In this document: in pieces, positions 37,079 to 45,599 of the stretch | Numbering within the stretch: position 1 is the stretch's first letter | Layout of the letters: every line of letters begins with the position of its first letter | Source: Prochlorococcus sp. AG-388-A04 | Lineage (GTDB): Bacteria > Cyanobacteriota > Cyanobacteriia > PCC-6307 > Cyanobiaceae | Assembly (NCBI GenBank): GCA_003279935.1 | Contig: QCGL01000005.1 | Coordinates: 1 to 64,000 of the forward strand | DNA length: 64,000 nucleotides | Direction: 5' to 3' | The notes under the pieces: generated by a model | Database searches by the model: none | What the model was told of the DNA's origin: nothing | Seen by the model: the letters and a program-made list of their open reading frames with translations, nothing else | Made by a program: the position numbers and the translations under genes

Positions 37079-37378
37079 TCATTCATTGTTATCATTTTCG
37101 ATTGAAATAAATGAATTTAAGAAAAGTCTAATACCAATAATAAAAAAGGTTATAGATGCGATCGATTTTAAAATGATTTCAGGTACAAAATTTGATATTG
37201 ATCCACCTGCTAGGGCTCCTACTAAACTGGCTAAGACAAGAGCTGATGAGGAACCTAAAAAAACCGCTAGAGGTTTATTGGATGTCCCACTCATTGTTAA
37301 AGTAGCTAATTGCGTTTTGTCACCTAGTTCGGCAATAAATATTGTTATGAATGTTGATAGTAGTAAACTTAAAATCAT
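37079..37378 (-). CDS. UPF0016/GDT1-family half-size cation transporter, second gene
   Basis: The 99-residue protein has three hydrophobic spans and one copy of the family signature, ELGDKTQLATL near 16-26. Most family members have two such repeats in one chain; here each is a separate gene, adjoining without a gap (the previous stop abuts this start). The pair probably forms a heteromeric Mn (or Ca) exporter protecting the cytoplasm, as shown for cyanobacterial relatives. Confidence 0.85.
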   Translation of the reverse strand: MILSLLLSTFITIFIAELGDKTQLATLTMSGTSNKPLAVFLGSSSALVLASLVGALAGGSISNFVPEIILKSIASITFFIIGIRLFLNSFISIENDNNE

Positions 37379-37705
37379 TTATAATATGGGTTTTAAAATG
37401 TCATAAGCTAAAAATATACTTATGATCATCATTAATAAACCTGTAAAAAACGCAAATTTGTTTGGAGATATTTTATTTGATAACCATTTTCCAATTAATA
37501 CACCTACTAGGCTAGAACTTATTAAAGCTATTGAACTTCCGATAAAAACAATAATTGGTTTTCCAGATTCTGCAGATAACATTAGAGTCGCTATTTGAGT
37601 TTTATCTCCCAATTCAGCGATAAAAATAGTAGTAAAAGTTGTTATAAAAATAGATGAAAAATTCTGTTCAATATTTTTATCCTTTTTTTCTAGTTTAATA
37701 TTCAT
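37379..37705 (-). CDS. UPF0016/GDT1-family half-size cation transporter, first gene
   Basis: The 108-residue protein has a charged N-terminus, three hydrophobic spans and the motif ELGDKTQIATLMLSAESGKP. It is the partner of the next gene, with the same layout but clearly diverged sequence, as expected for a heterodimer. Its start overlaps the preceding cysteine-rich gene by 4 bases. Confidence 0.85.
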   Translation of the reverse strand: MNIKLEKKDKNIEQNFSSIFITTFTTIFIAELGDKTQIATLMLSAESGKPIIVFIGSSIALISSSLVGVLIGKWLSNKISPNKFAFFTGLLMMIISIFLAYDILKPIL

Positions 37706-38049
37706 TTTTTTGAAACAGCAGATTTAAAGTCCTTCATTTGTTCACTTTTTTTTCCATAAATAGAAGATATATGTTGTGTACAACAATCAATTAAGAATTT
37801 ATCACCATTTTTTAAATACTTTTTGAATGACGAAGAAAATTCATTAACACGGCAGAAATGTGGTCTTGATTCATAAATCATGCATTTTCTGCTTGATCTA
37901 TCAAGATATTTACACCATCCATCATTGCTTTTCATGGAATTTATTAATGCTAGATCTTTATTACTAAGTACCCCTGATAAGTTATCTCTATCATTTAAAT
38001 CTAATTGGCAGCAAGCCCCACAATTTTCTATACAACTCCATGACTTCAT
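37702..38049 (-). CDS. YkgJ-family cysteine cluster protein
   Basis: The 115-residue protein has the conserved cysteine pattern of the YkgJ (Zn/Fe-chelating) family: CIENCGACCQ at the N-terminus, CKYLDRSSRKCMIYESRPHFCR in the middle, and CCTQH later. It probably binds a metal or Fe-S cluster. It overlaps the first UPF0016 gene by 4 bases, so the three genes form one unit, in keeping with a metal-related role. Confidence 0.8.
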   Translation of the reverse strand: MKSWSCIENCGACCQLDLNDRDNLSGVLSNKDLALINSMKSNDGWCKYLDRSSRKCMIYESRPHFCRVNEFSSSFKKYLKNGDKFLIDCCTQHISSIYGKKSEQMKDFKSAVSKK

Positions 38050-38130
38050 AATTTAATTCAATCTTGTAACGTATTGGTACAGTTGAAAGGTTTATTTGTA
38101 AAAATAGTATCACATCATTTAATTATTCAC

Positions 38131-38208
38131 ATGGCAACCCTTATTCCTTTAGCCGTTGTTGCATTAGCTGGACCTGCAATAATTGCGCTTGTTTTTTTTC
38201 GCAAATAA
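38131..38208 (+). CDS. psb30: Probable photosystem II protein Psb30 (Ycf12)
   Basis: The ATG at 38131 encodes 25 residues forming one transmembrane helix, MATLIPLAVVALAGPAIIAL, and a short basic end FFRK. The LAGP-x-IIAL-x2-FR pattern resembles the C-terminal half of Psb30/Ycf12. It is shorter than the usual ~33 residues, so another small photosystem or cytochrome subunit cannot be excluded. It sits between the divergent YkgJ gene and the HAD gene. Confidence 0.5.
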   Translation: MATLIPLAVVALAGPAIIALVFFRK

Positions 38209-38229
38209 AAATTAATTCTTTAACTCTTA

Positions 38230-38979
38230 GTGACTTACCTTGAGGGTGTTTATTGGGATTTAGATGGAACAATTGCTAATACTGAATTAGAAGCTCATTT
38301 GCCAGCTTTTAATTTTGCTTTTAATGATTTCAATCTTAATTGGAATTGGGATAGATCTACATATTTAGACCTTTTAAAAATAAATGGAGGTAAAAATAGA
38401 ATTTATTATTATTCAAAGTTAATAAAAAAATCTTTGAATAATAAAGAAGTCAAAGAAATTCATGAACGTAAACAATATCATTATATTAATTATGTAAAAA
38501 AAAATAATGTGGTCTCACTTAAAACAGGTGTTTATAGATTAATTAAGGAATTAAAGAAAAATAAAGTAAGACAATTTATTGTTACTTCGAGCTCTATGAA
38601 GCAAGCAAAACTAATAATTAATCAATTATTTTTAGAATTTAATCCTTTTGAATTTATTATTTCAAGTGACGATGTTAAATTTCATAAACCAAACCCCTTA
38701 CCTTACTTAAAAGCGATGAAATTAAGCGGTATAAAATTTAATAAATCTATAGTTTTTGAAGATTCTATTCCTGGGCTTAAATCATCTTTAGCAGCTAAAT
38801 TACCCACTATTTATGTTCCTTCAAATATACCTGCGCTTATTGAGAAGGATATGAATTTAGACTGTTTTATAGATAGTCTGGGAAATGAAAGTTGTAAGGC
38901 TAATGTTATTAAAGGACCTAAACTTGATAGAAATTATGTTGATTGCGCTTATTTGGAAAAATATTTGATGATATTTTAA
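38230..38979 (+). CDS. HAD-superfamily phosphatase, CbbY/Gph-like
   Basis: The 249-residue protein carries HAD motif I YWDLDGTIANTE (catalytic DxD), motif II QFIVTSSS, motif III lysine in VKFHKPNP and motif IV IVFEDSIPGLKSS. A helical cap lies between motifs I and II, as in CbbY-like sugar-phosphate phosphatases. It starts at GTG 38230. The substrate is unknown; xylulose bisphosphate or phosphoglycolate are family possibilities. Confidence 0.82.
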   Translation: MTYLEGVYWDLDGTIANTELEAHLPAFNFAFNDFNLNWNWDRSTYLDLLKINGGKNRIYYYSKLIKKSLNNKEVKEIHERKQYHYINYVKKNNVVSLKTGVYRLIKELKKNKVRQFIVTSSSMKQAKLIINQLFLEFNPFEFIISSDDVKFHKPNPLPYLKAMKLSGIKFNKSIVFEDSIPGLKSSLAAKLPTIYVPSNIPALIEKDMNLDCFIDSLGNESCKANVIKGPKLDRNYVDCAYLEKYLMIF

Positions 38980-38980
38980 A

Positions 38981-39307
38981 ATGCAAAAAACAAAATTTTC
39001 AAAAATTAATGATCAATTTAATAATTTATTGTTTGGTTTTTTAAGCTCTTCTTGGAAATCAAAATCTATTAATATTATTTCTGTATTGACAGGTTATTTT
39101 TTATTTGCAAATTTTGCTACAAAATTCATATCAGAAGGTAAAAATGAATTAATAATGGTTCCCATAATAATATTAATTATTGAACTTATAATAAGAATTA
39201 AGCCACCAGTTAGTTCTAGTTTATTTAACTTGTGGTCAATAATTGATAAGGCTCGAATTGGAGCAACTTATGCTGTGATACTTGAGGCCTTTAAACTAGG
39301 CTCTTAA
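38981..39307 (+). CDS. ycf20: Ycf20 / DUF565 membrane protein
   Basis: The 108-residue protein has SKINDQFNNLLFGFLSSSWKSKSINIISVLTGYFLFANFATKF, the Ycf20 pattern of a conserved amphipathic start and a glycine-containing span. A second hydrophobic stretch (MVPIIILIIELIIRI) and an ending LEAFKLGS follow. Ycf20 proteins are linked to energy quenching in algae, while the cyanobacterial role is uncertain. It begins one base after the HAD gene stop. Confidence 0.75.
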   Translation: MQKTKFSKINDQFNNLLFGFLSSSWKSKSINIISVLTGYFLFANFATKFISEGKNELIMVPIIILIIELIIRIKPPVSSSLFNLWSIIDKARIGATYAVILEAFKLGS

Positions 39308-39312
39308 CAAAA

Positions 39313-39489
39313 TTATTCTTCACTTTCCTCTTCTTCGTCAATCGGATATACAAATCCTTGTGCTTTACCTGTTAAAACAGATTTACCCAGTGACATTGCT
39401 TTTTGAGCAGCTAATGCTGCTTTACCTTTCCAAACAGCATGTCGATGATTTCTCTTGCTCTTTGATTTTTTCTTCTTTGGAACAGCCAT
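39313..39489 (-). CDS. rpmF: 50S ribosomal protein L32
   Basis: The frame from ATG 39489 encodes 58 residues beginning [20 protein letters not shown], the L32 signature, followed by [21 protein letters not shown] and an acidic tail (DEEEESEE) typical of picocyanobacteria. Zinc-binding cysteines are absent, as in other cyanobacterial L32. It is convergent with ycf20 and divergent from the FtsH-like gene. Confidence 0.95.
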
Positions 39490-39624
39490 ACTAATTTCCT
39501 ATCTCCATTTATTAATATAACCTTTCAGTGGTTATCTCTCAAATATTTGAGTATATTTGTTTTAAATAATGCAATTCTTAATCTTAGCTTTTAAGCTTTA
39601 ATTATTATATTTTATAGAAGATTA

Positions 39625-41379
39625 GTGTTCTTTAAATCAAATTTCTCATATTCAGATTCTAATAAAAGTTATTCTGATCTTTTATTAGAACTAGATTCGG
39701 GGAATATACAATCTATATATTTTTATCCTAGAAAGAGGGAAATAGATGTTTTGTATAAGAATGGGAACAAAGAAAAAGTACCTATACTTTATAACGATCA
39801 ACTAATTCTTGAAAAAGCATCAGAAAATAATGTTGACCTAACCATTAATAACAGTCGAAAAGAATCTTCAGCAGCCAATTCTTTTGCATCAGCTGGCCTT
39901 TTTTTGATTTTTATAATTGCCATTGTTTTAATATTGAAAAGTACCTCAAAACTCGCCTCAAAAGCTTTAGGCTTTGGTAAAAATAAATCAAAATTTGTCA
40001 CTATTGATGATGTAGATACACGATTTGATGATGTTGCTGGCGTTCCTGAAGCTGCTGAGGAATTAAAAGAGGTTATTAAATTTCTTAATGAACCAAAAAA
40101 ATTTACTGATCTAGGAGCAAAAGTGCCTAAGGGTGTTCTTTTAATTGGCCCTCCTGGAACTGGTAAAACATTATTAGCTAAAGCTATTGCGGGTGAGTCC
40201 GGTGTTCCTTTTCTCTCTATTGCCGCATCAGAATTTGTAGAACTATTTGTGGGTGTTGGTGCAAGTAGAGTTCGAGACTTATTTGAAAAAGCAAAAGAAA
40301 AGTCTCCTTGCATAATATTTATTGATGAAATTGACTCTATTGGAAGACAAAGAGGTTCGGGGATCGGAGGAGGTAATGATGAAAGAGAACAAACTCTTAA
40401 TCAGCTTTTAACAGAATTAGATGGTTTTGCAGATAATTCTGGAATCATTGTTATTGCTGCCACAAATAGACCAGATACATTAGATTCAGCTCTTTTAAGG
40501 CCGGGACGATTCGATAGAAAAATTGAAGTCATGTTGCCTGATCTAGATGGGAGAAAAAAAATACTCTCAGTTCATTCTTTATACAAACCTCTTGCAAAAG
40601 ATGTAGATTTGTCATATTGGGCTACAAGAACAGTAGGTTTTTCTGGAGCTGACTTAGCAAATTTAATGAATGAAAGTGCTATACATTGCGCTAGAGAAGA
40701 TTCTAAATTAATTACTTATTCTCATATAGAAAATGCTTTAGATAAAGTTACTCTTGGTCTTCGTACTTCTATTATTTCTTCTCCAAATATGAAAAAAATT
40801 ATTGCATATAACGAAGGTGGACGTGCAATTGTTTCAGCGGTTAAAAATGGTATTGATTCAGTAGATAAAATAACAATTCTTCCGAGATCTGGATACATGG
40901 GAGGATATACGAAAATTAATCCAGACGAAGATATCGTATCAAGTGGATTAATTTCAAAAAAACTATTGCTATCTAAAATTGAAATAGCATTGGCAGGAAG
41001 AGCTGCTGAAACAATTGTATACGGTAAAAATGAAATTACTCAATGTTCATTTAATGATATATCGTATGCTACAAACATTGTTAGAGAGATGGTAACTAAA
41101 TATGGATTTTCTTTAATAGGTCCTCTATCTCTTGAAGATTCCGGAGAAATATCAATTGGAGATGGTTTTGTTAGGAATAAATCAATAATAGCTGATAACA
41201 CATACTCCAGAATTGATAATGAAATTATCAACATTTCTAAAATTTCTCTAAATAATGCCATTACTATTATCAGTAATAATCGCGTTTTATTAGAAAAATT
41301 AGTTGAACTTTTATTGATCAAAGAAACTGTTGAGAATAATACTTTTAAAAAAATAACTTTTGATTTATTAAAAGTGTGA
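39625..41379 (+). CDS. FtsH-like AAA protein with lost protease motif
   Basis: The 584-residue protein has an intact AAA module: Walker A GPPGTGKT 175-182, Walker B IIFIDEID 230-237, pore loop with FVGVGA, second region of homology RPGRFDR near 292-298. In the C-terminal peptidase domain the zinc motif HExxH is NEGGR (396-400), so both histidines are lost, while the third ligand region FNDIS (D478) remains. It is probably proteolytically inactive, as are plant FtsHi proteins. The GTG start gives a protein without the usual first membrane span; only the span at 89-105 is seen. It may act as an unfoldase or as a partner of active FtsH. Confidence 0.85.
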   Translation: MFFKSNFSYSDSNKSYSDLLLELDSGNIQSIYFYPRKREIDVLYKNGNKEKVPILYNDQLILEKASENNVDLTINNSRKESSAANSFASAGLFLIFIIAIVLILKSTSKLASKALGFGKNKSKFVTIDDVDTRFDDVAGVPEAAEELKEVIKFLNEPKKFTDLGAKVPKGVLLIGPPGTGKTLLAKAIAGESGVPFLSIAASEFVELFVGVGASRVRDLFEKAKEKSPCIIFIDEIDSIGRQRGSGIGGGNDEREQTLNQLLTELDGFADNSGIIVIAATNRPDTLDSALLRPGRFDRKIEVMLPDLDGRKKILSVHSLYKPLAKDVDLSYWATRTVGFSGADLANLMNESAIHCAREDSKLITYSHIENALDKVTLGLRTSIISSPNMKKIIAYNEGGRAIVSAVKNGIDSVDKITILPRSGYMGGYTKINPDEDIVSSGLISKKLLLSKIEIALAGRAAETIVYGKNEITQCSFNDISYATNIVREMVTKYGFSLIGPLSLEDSGEISIGDGFVRNKSIIADNTYSRIDNEIINISKISLNNAITIISNNRVLLEKLVELLLIKETVENNTFKKITFDLLKV

Positions 41380-41412
41380 TTAAATACATTTAATTTATAT
41401 AAAAACTTTTCC

Positions 41413-42171
41413 TTGATAATAAAATTTAGTCTATTAAGACTATCCATAATAATTTTATTAGTAATACTTTTTCCATTGGTTCAACAACAATGGTTAAATT
41501 TATACTTGTTTAATATTAATAATTTATCTATTTATAAACTTTTATATTATTTAAGCGGGTTAATTGTCCCTATTCTTGTAATAATAAATTCTTTAAATAA
41601 GTTTACTTATTATAAATTTAATTTTCATAAAAAGAATATTAATAATTTTGATATTAGTGGTAAATTTTTATTCTTAATAACTCTAGTTATATTAAGTACA
41701 CTATCAATTCTTATATCACATTATATTTTTATAAATCTAAAAATTATTTTAAATTACTTTACGAGTAATAATGAATATTTAGTTCAATTTGAAATATATA
41801 ATCAAATCTTATTTGTAGTGATTATTTCATTTTTCTTAATATTTAAAAAGACTAAATTTATTCTAAAAAAAATTATTTTAACAAATTTTTTTATATTTTC
41901 TATTATAAATTGGTATTTACAAATTGAAAATTCTTCTTTAAATGATGTGATTTCATTTTATATTTTTAAATTTGGAAATATAAACTATGTAAATATAGGT
42001 TTCCTTTTAGCTATTGAAATAATGTTTTATCTATGGTCATACATTTCATATAACTCATATTTAACTGATTGGAATGTTCCCAAACCATATAAAAAAGAAG
42101 TCACACCAATATTTTTTATTATTATATTTTATTTATTTATAATATTATATTATTCAATACTTTTTAAATAA
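41413..42171 (+). CDS. Hypothetical polytopic membrane protein
   Basis: The 252-residue protein is extremely hydrophobic and isoleucine/asparagine-rich, with about six spans (around 7-23, 41-58, 84-108, 132-145, 155-170 and 232-249). The conserved-looking WSYISYNSYLTDWNVPKPYKKE lies before the last span. No family is recognised. It starts at TTG 41413, 33 bases after the FtsH-like gene, and could be its membrane partner. Confidence 0.5.
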   Translation: MIIKFSLLRLSIIILLVILFPLVQQQWLNLYLFNINNLSIYKLLYYLSGLIVPILVIINSLNKFTYYKFNFHKKNINNFDISGKFLFLITLVILSTLSILISHYIFINLKIILNYFTSNNEYLVQFEIYNQILFVVIISFFLIFKKTKFILKKIILTNFFIFSIINWYLQIENSSLNDVISFYIFKFGNINYVNIGFLLAIEIMFYLWSYISYNSYLTDWNVPKPYKKEVTPIFFIIIFYLFIILYYSILFK

Positions 42172-42185
42172 AAAAAGTACTGAAT
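42152..42185. terminator. Bidirectional terminator-like inverted repeat
   Basis: ATTCAATACTTTTT (42152-42165) and AAAAAGTACTGAAT (42172-42185) are complementary at 13 of 14 positions. The arms carry T-runs on either strand. It overlaps the 3' end of the plus-strand gene and serves the convergent genes ending at 42171 and 42201. Confidence 0.55.
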
Positions 42186-42200
42186 AATTATCTTTAAGAC

Positions 42201-42785
42201 TTAAAGGGCAGAAAAATACTCTTTACTACCTTTTGGATCTTCTAGCATTGTTTTCTCACCTGGAGTCCAATTCGCAGGGCATACCTCATCAGGATTGGCT
42301 GCTACATACTGATAACCCTGAAGTATCCTTAGTGTTTCATCAACATTTCTTCCTACAGGTGCTTTATTTACTGTTGTGTGCATTACAATTCCTTCTGGAT
42401 TAATAAGAAATAAACCTCTATCAGCTTCACCATCATCATTAAGTACGTTGTAAGCTTGGCAAATTTCTCTTTTCAAATCAGATATCAAAGGGTAGTTAAT
42501 ATCACCGATACCTCCTTCATTTCTTGGTGTTTGTATCCAAGCTAAATGGCAATGTTTGCTATCTACAGATACTCCAAGAACTTCAGTATTTAAGTTTGAG
42601 AATTTATCAAATTCATCACTGAATGCGGTAATTTCTGTTGGACAAACAAAAGTAAAGTCTAATGGATAGAAAAACAAGACAACCCATTTACCTTTATAAC
42701 TTGAAAGGGTAATGTCTTTAAATTCTTGATCATAAACTGCTGTTGCAGTGAAATCTGGTGCTTCTTGACCAACTCTTAAACTCAT
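42201..42785 (-). CDS. 2-Cys peroxiredoxin
   Basis: The 194-residue thiol peroxidase reduces hydrogen peroxide and organic peroxides. The peroxidatic cysteine is C48 in [14 protein letters not shown] and the resolving cysteine is C169 in DEVCPANW. The [13 protein letters not shown] and C-terminal YF segments of the hyperoxidation-sensitive type are partly present. Length is typical of cyanobacterial typical 2-Cys enzymes that take electrons from thioredoxin. Confidence 0.95.
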   Translation of the reverse strand: MSLRVGQEAPDFTATAVYDQEFKDITLSSYKGKWVVLFFYPLDFTFVCPTEITAFSDEFDKFSNLNTEVLGVSVDSKHCHLAWIQTPRNEGGIGDINYPLISDLKREICQAYNVLNDDGEADRGLFLINPEGIVMHTTVNKAPVGRNVDETLRILQGYQYVAANPDEVCPANWTPGEKTMLEDPKGSKEYFSAL

Positions 42786-42889
42786 GAAATTTTATTCCTT
42801 TTTTTGAAAAAATTAAGGCCTTATTATACCTTAATTCTATTATAATTTTAACGTTTATAATATAGCAAGTAAATCTCTAATATGAATTC

Positions 42890-43018
42890 ATGAAATGGCA
42901 TCATTCCTTAACAAGGAAATTTACAATAATGAACTATTCTAAATTAATAAAAAATCTTAAAAGAGAATTGATCAAATACCCCATTAATAGAGATATTGAT
43001 AAGAAGAGTAATCAATAA
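42890..43018 (+). CDS. Hypothetical 42-residue basic protein
   Basis: The ATG at 42890 opens MKWHHSLTRKF and continues as a lysine-rich helix (SKLIKNLKRELIKYPI) to the stop at 43018. No family is recognised. It is the first of a dense series of tiny genes reaching to about 48700. A second ATG at codon 14 is possible. Confidence 0.45.
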   Translation: MKWHHSLTRKFTIMNYSKLIKNLKRELIKYPINRDIDKKSNQ

Positions 43019-43106
43019 TTAAATTTTTTCTCTTTAAAAACATTAATAGATATTGATAGCATTATTAAAGCTATTTTACTTAAACTTCTTAGACATTTTT
43101 AAAAGT

Positions 43107-43265
43107 ATGACAAATTACATAGATAGGCTTAAAGCAAAACTTAAAATTAAAAAATTTGATTCTAACCAACCAATAAATGCCTGGTTATTTGTCTTGATAT
43201 TAAATATTGTCGGTTTTGCCGGTTACATTTATTTAAAAATAAATGATATTCACTTAGGAGATTAA
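43107..43265 (+). CDS. Hypothetical single-span membrane protein
   Basis: From ATG 43107 the 52-residue protein has a basic N-terminus (MTNYIDRLKAKLKIKKF) and one hydrophobic span (NAWLFVLILNIVGFAGYIYL), ending in an acidic tip. A TTG 54 bases upstream would extend it but adds low-confidence residues. The form resembles small stress-related membrane proteins of Prochlorococcus, though no chlorophyll-binding Hli motif (ExxNGR) is present. Confidence 0.55.
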   Translation: MTNYIDRLKAKLKIKKFDSNQPINAWLFVLILNIVGFAGYIYLKINDIHLGD

Positions 43266-43270
43266 CTTCT

Positions 43271-43489
43271 TTATCTAATCTCTTTTTTAATTGATCTACA
43301 AAAATTCTTATATCTATCGATTCTTGTTAAGTCAGGTAAAGTCCAAATTAATTCTTTATCAAATAAAGGATCATTCCATTCCTTAAACTCCTCTCTAATT
43401 GAATCACTATTTAATTTGGAAAGTTTTTTTGTTCTTTTCTTTAAATCTGTCTTAATTACTCTAATGTTTGCATTTATGTATTCTCTCAT
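43271..43489 (-). CDS. Hypothetical 72-residue charged protein
   Basis: The protein is basic and helical at the N-terminus (IRVIKTDLKKRTKKLSKL), then more mixed (FKEWNDPLFDKELIWTLPDLTRIDRYKNFCRSIKKE). No family is recognised. It starts at ATG 43489 and converges on the small membrane protein with 5 bases between stops. Confidence 0.55.
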   Translation of the reverse strand: MREYINANIRVIKTDLKKRTKKLSKLNSDSIREEFKEWNDPLFDKELIWTLPDLTRIDRYKNFCRSIKKEIR

Positions 43490-43551
43490 AATAAATATAT
43501 GACTTTCATAAAGTTTACATTAAATAGGTCAATTAAACTTATTAGTAACTA

Positions 43552-43722
43552 TTAAACGTTCTGAACTGCTTGAAATAATCCGAACGAATACCCTCCTATT
43601 AAAATCCAACCAAGAACACTTGATATGATAGTTGACCTCCTATTATGTCTTCGTAATGCATTCTCAATCATCTCGTTGACTTCATCTCTGCTTATGGAAT
43701 CAGAATTTGAATTTTTATTCAT
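43552..43722 (-). CDS. Hypothetical 56-residue membrane-anchored protein
   Basis: The frame from ATG 43722 encodes a polar N-terminus with a charged helix (SRDEVNEMIENALRRHNRRS) and a C-terminal hydrophobic span (TIISSVLGWILIGGYSFGLF). The stop is at 43552. It is probably a small tail-anchored protein. No family name is known to me. Confidence 0.6.
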   Translation of the reverse strand: MNKNSNSDSISRDEVNEMIENALRRHNRRSTIISSVLGWILIGGYSFGLFQAVQNV

Positions 43723-43955
43723 TAATTTTTATTTTCAATTATAAGGGAAATAAATAGGCAGTGAGTTTAACGTCTTTGATTTATGTTTAAATAATAGCTA
43801 ATGGGCTTTGTTATTGATATCTCTAAAACTAGTAATAGATGTATTTTTGTTCATTTAATTCATTATTTTATTGAATGTATAATTTCAAATTTTCATACCA
43901 ATAAATAAATAACTAAAATTAAGTTTTAATGGTTTATTTAATTAGGTACCAAAAT

Positions 43956-44123
43956 ATGAATGTTAATGATACATCTGTTCTTGAAATGATAAACAGACTT
44001 ATTGCTACCGATAGATTAAATAAAAACCAAATTCTCCAATTAGTAAAATTAGCATCAATTTCTAATAGTATTAATGAATTAGAAGAAAACATGAAATGGG
44101 AAACTTTGAAATCTAAATATTAA
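43956..44123 (+). CDS. Hypothetical 55-residue helical protein
   Basis: From ATG 43956 the protein reads MNVNDTSVLEMINRLIATDRL, then a second helix (NQILQLVKLASISNSINELEEN). It is all-helical and soluble. An ATG at 43929 would add nine residues; neither start has a strong ribosome-binding site, and the later one gives the more natural N-terminus. The function is unknown. Confidence 0.5.
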   Translation: MNVNDTSVLEMINRLIATDRLNKNQILQLVKLASISNSINELEENMKWETLKSKY

Positions 44124-44190
44124 AAAAATATAAAAAATAATATAATTAGTTCTCATAATAAATATCATTTAAATACGGCGAAATTTCAAG

Positions 44191-44346
44191 ATGAATTCTA
44201 AAAATATACAAAAAAAAACATCTCTGAACAAATCTTTAGATGCATTAAAGGAATTAAATTCTTGCGAAGTAAGTAAAGCTAGTGCTGAAATAATGCTTGA
44301 ACGATTTTGTAACGGTAAAGAAATTGATTTTCCTTTTTCTCAATAA
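44191..44346 (+). CDS. Hypothetical 51-residue protein
   Basis: The ATG at 44191 encodes a basic N-terminus (NSKNIQKKTSLNKSLD) and a helical region ending LERFCNGKEIDFPFSQ. The stop abuts, without a gap, the stop of the convergent gene at 44347. No family is recognised. Confidence 0.5.
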   Translation: MNSKNIQKKTSLNKSLDALKELNSCEVSKASAEIMLERFCNGKEIDFPFSQ

Positions 44347-44505
44347 TTAGGATTTATTAGTAGTCACGATTTCATTCGGAGCTATTTGAAAATAAGTTTG
44401 CTTGTCACTGTCTTTAACTTTATTAATAATAAAAACTGTTGAAATTACAAAAATTAAAATTATCATTAGATCACCTACAGTTAATCCTCTCTCCTTTAAA
44501 TTCAT
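44347..44505 (-). CDS. Small single-span membrane protein
   Basis: The frame from ATG 44505 encodes 52 residues: MNLKERGLTVGDLMIILIFV begins with a charged stretch and runs into a single span, followed by a lysine-rich, then polar tail. GGAG lies just inside the 5' coding end rather than upstream. I recall similar N-termini (K-x-RG-x-TVGDL) among small Prochlorococcus proteins. The role is unknown. Confidence 0.55.
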   Translation of the reverse strand: MNLKERGLTVGDLMIILIFVISTVFIINKVKDSDKQTYFQIAPNEIVTTNKS

Positions 44506-44746
44506 AAAATCTATTTTAATTATTTTTATTATAACTGGGTTTTTTATCTAATTTTACGTGAATTATCGAAAGTTTATTTAATATAATTATTTATATAAGA
44601 TAAACTATTACTATATAATTTTTTATTAATTAATATTTAACCGAGCACGAACTTTAAATACCATAACAATGATAGTCATTTTCTAATTAAGATCCCAGAT
44701 TTAATCCAAGGTTAAAAAAATTTTCAATTATGTGTAAATAAATCTT

Positions 44747-44899
44747 TTAATAACTTTCATTCAGAATATTTAATAACCTTGTCCTTTTAACATAGTTTTC
44801 TTTTTCCCAATAACTTGTTACTTCATCATTATTTATTGGTTTCGCTTCATAAGCAAAATACCATAGTATAAATCCAATTGGAATTATTAATATTTGCAT
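44747..44899 (-). CDS. Hypothetical 50-residue membrane protein
   Basis: The frame from ATG 44899 encodes a short N-terminal span (MQILIIPIGFILWYFAYEAK) followed by a charged tail (DEVTSYWEKENYVKRTRLLNIL). It diverges from the RHH gene at 44973, with a palindromic operator candidate in the gap, so it may be controlled by that protein. Confidence 0.5.
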   Translation of the reverse strand: MQILIIPIGFILWYFAYEAKPINNDEVTSYWEKENYVKRTRLLNILNESY

Positions 44900-44927
44900 T
44901 TTTTTTTAAGTTGACTTAAGTACAATA

Positions 44928-44959
44928 TAGTGCAACACTATTAATATGCAAGTGTCACA
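44928..44959. promoter_or_regulatory. Palindromic operator candidates before the RHH gene
   Basis: TAGTGCAACACTA (44928-44940) is a perfect 5-bp inverted repeat around three bases, and AGTGTCACA (44951-44959) is a related partial palindrome. A third version, AGTGTCACACT (45340-45350), follows the same gene. They fit binding sites of the RHH protein encoded at 44973. Confidence 0.45.
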
Positions 44960-44972
44960 ATAAATCTTTTAT

Positions 44973-45338
44973 ATGCCCACGCAAAGAAGAAGAATTGGGT
45001 TTTTACCAAGATTGGAAGTTCAGAATATAATAGATAAAATTTGTAATATTAATAAATTAAGTCAATCAAAAGTAACTGGGATATTGGTTGAAGAAGCACT
45101 AAGGTCTAGAGGAGTATTAAATACCTCTATTAAAGAGCTATCATTTAAATTTTGTAGTAATAACGGTGAAGAATTATTAATTGCTAATAAAACAATTAAC
45201 AACAAAGTACCAAAGGTTGAAGGTATCACTAATTTAGATGATGAATCTATAAATGATGAAGTTCAAATGATTAACGACTATATTGATTTTAAGTTCTTTA
45301 AAAATATAATGAATAGAAATAAAAGAAAGATAAAGTAA
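44973..45338 (+). CDS. Putative RHH-type DNA-binding protein
   Basis: The 121-residue protein has an N-terminal PTQRRRIGFLPRLEVQNIID, then a helix-turn-helix-like pattern (NINKLSQSKVTGILVEEALRSRG) compatible with a MetJ/Arc-type fold. An acidic middle (NLDDESINDEVQMINDY) and a basic end (NRNKRKIK) follow. The fold call is tentative. AGTGTCAC palindromes lie on both sides of the gene, suggesting autoregulation. Confidence 0.5.
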   Translation: MPTQRRRIGFLPRLEVQNIIDKICNINKLSQSKVTGILVEEALRSRGVLNTSIKELSFKFCSNNGEELLIANKTINNKVPKVEGITNLDDESINDEVQMINDYIDFKFFKNIMNRNKRKIK

Positions 45339-45339
45339 T

Positions 45340-45350
45340 AGTGTCACACT
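45340..45350. promoter_or_regulatory. AGTGTCACACT palindrome after the RHH gene
   Basis: A perfect 5-bp inverted repeat around one base lies directly after the stop codon and before a T-run. The one-base centre is too short for a terminator hairpin, and the sequence repeats the motif in front of the gene, so an operator is the better reading. Confidence 0.4.
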
Positions 45351-45539
45351 TTTTTAGAAATAAATGAGCATTACTTGAACATAAAACTAGAGGCCTAAGT
45401 ACCCACAACAACATTGGGCAATTTAGTTATAGCCAATAAAAAAAGCAAAGTTAAAAAATAAAATCGTTGATTTCGAGATTTTTTATACTATTTATGATTG
45501 ACAGTCGATTTAAAATAAATAATAATTATAATCTTTTTT

Positions 45540-45599
45540 ATGGATAAAAGATTTATAGCTGAAAAGATAATGACTCTTCTCATTTCATTAATTTGCTGA
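45540..45599 (+). CDS. 19-residue microprotein, copy 2 of a duplicated module
   Basis: MDKRFIAEKIMTLLISLIC differs from copy 1 (313-372) only in its last four residues, and the first 41 bases are identical. The TGA stop overlaps the next ATG by one base (TGATG). As in copy 1, a T-run directly precedes the ATG. Either a leader peptide or an RNA element could explain this conservation. It is the first member of a four-gene chain reaching 46088. Confidence 0.5.
   Translation: MDKRFIAEKIMTLLISLIC

Noticed and set aside
43107..43265. High-light-inducible (Hli) protein
   Set aside because: Size and single span suggested an Hli, but the chlorophyll-binding ExxNGR-type motif is absent.
43801..43908. 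35-codon plus-strand frame
   Set aside because: No ribosome-binding site and AT-driven composition (I, F, N, C-rich); probably chance in this gene-poor gap.
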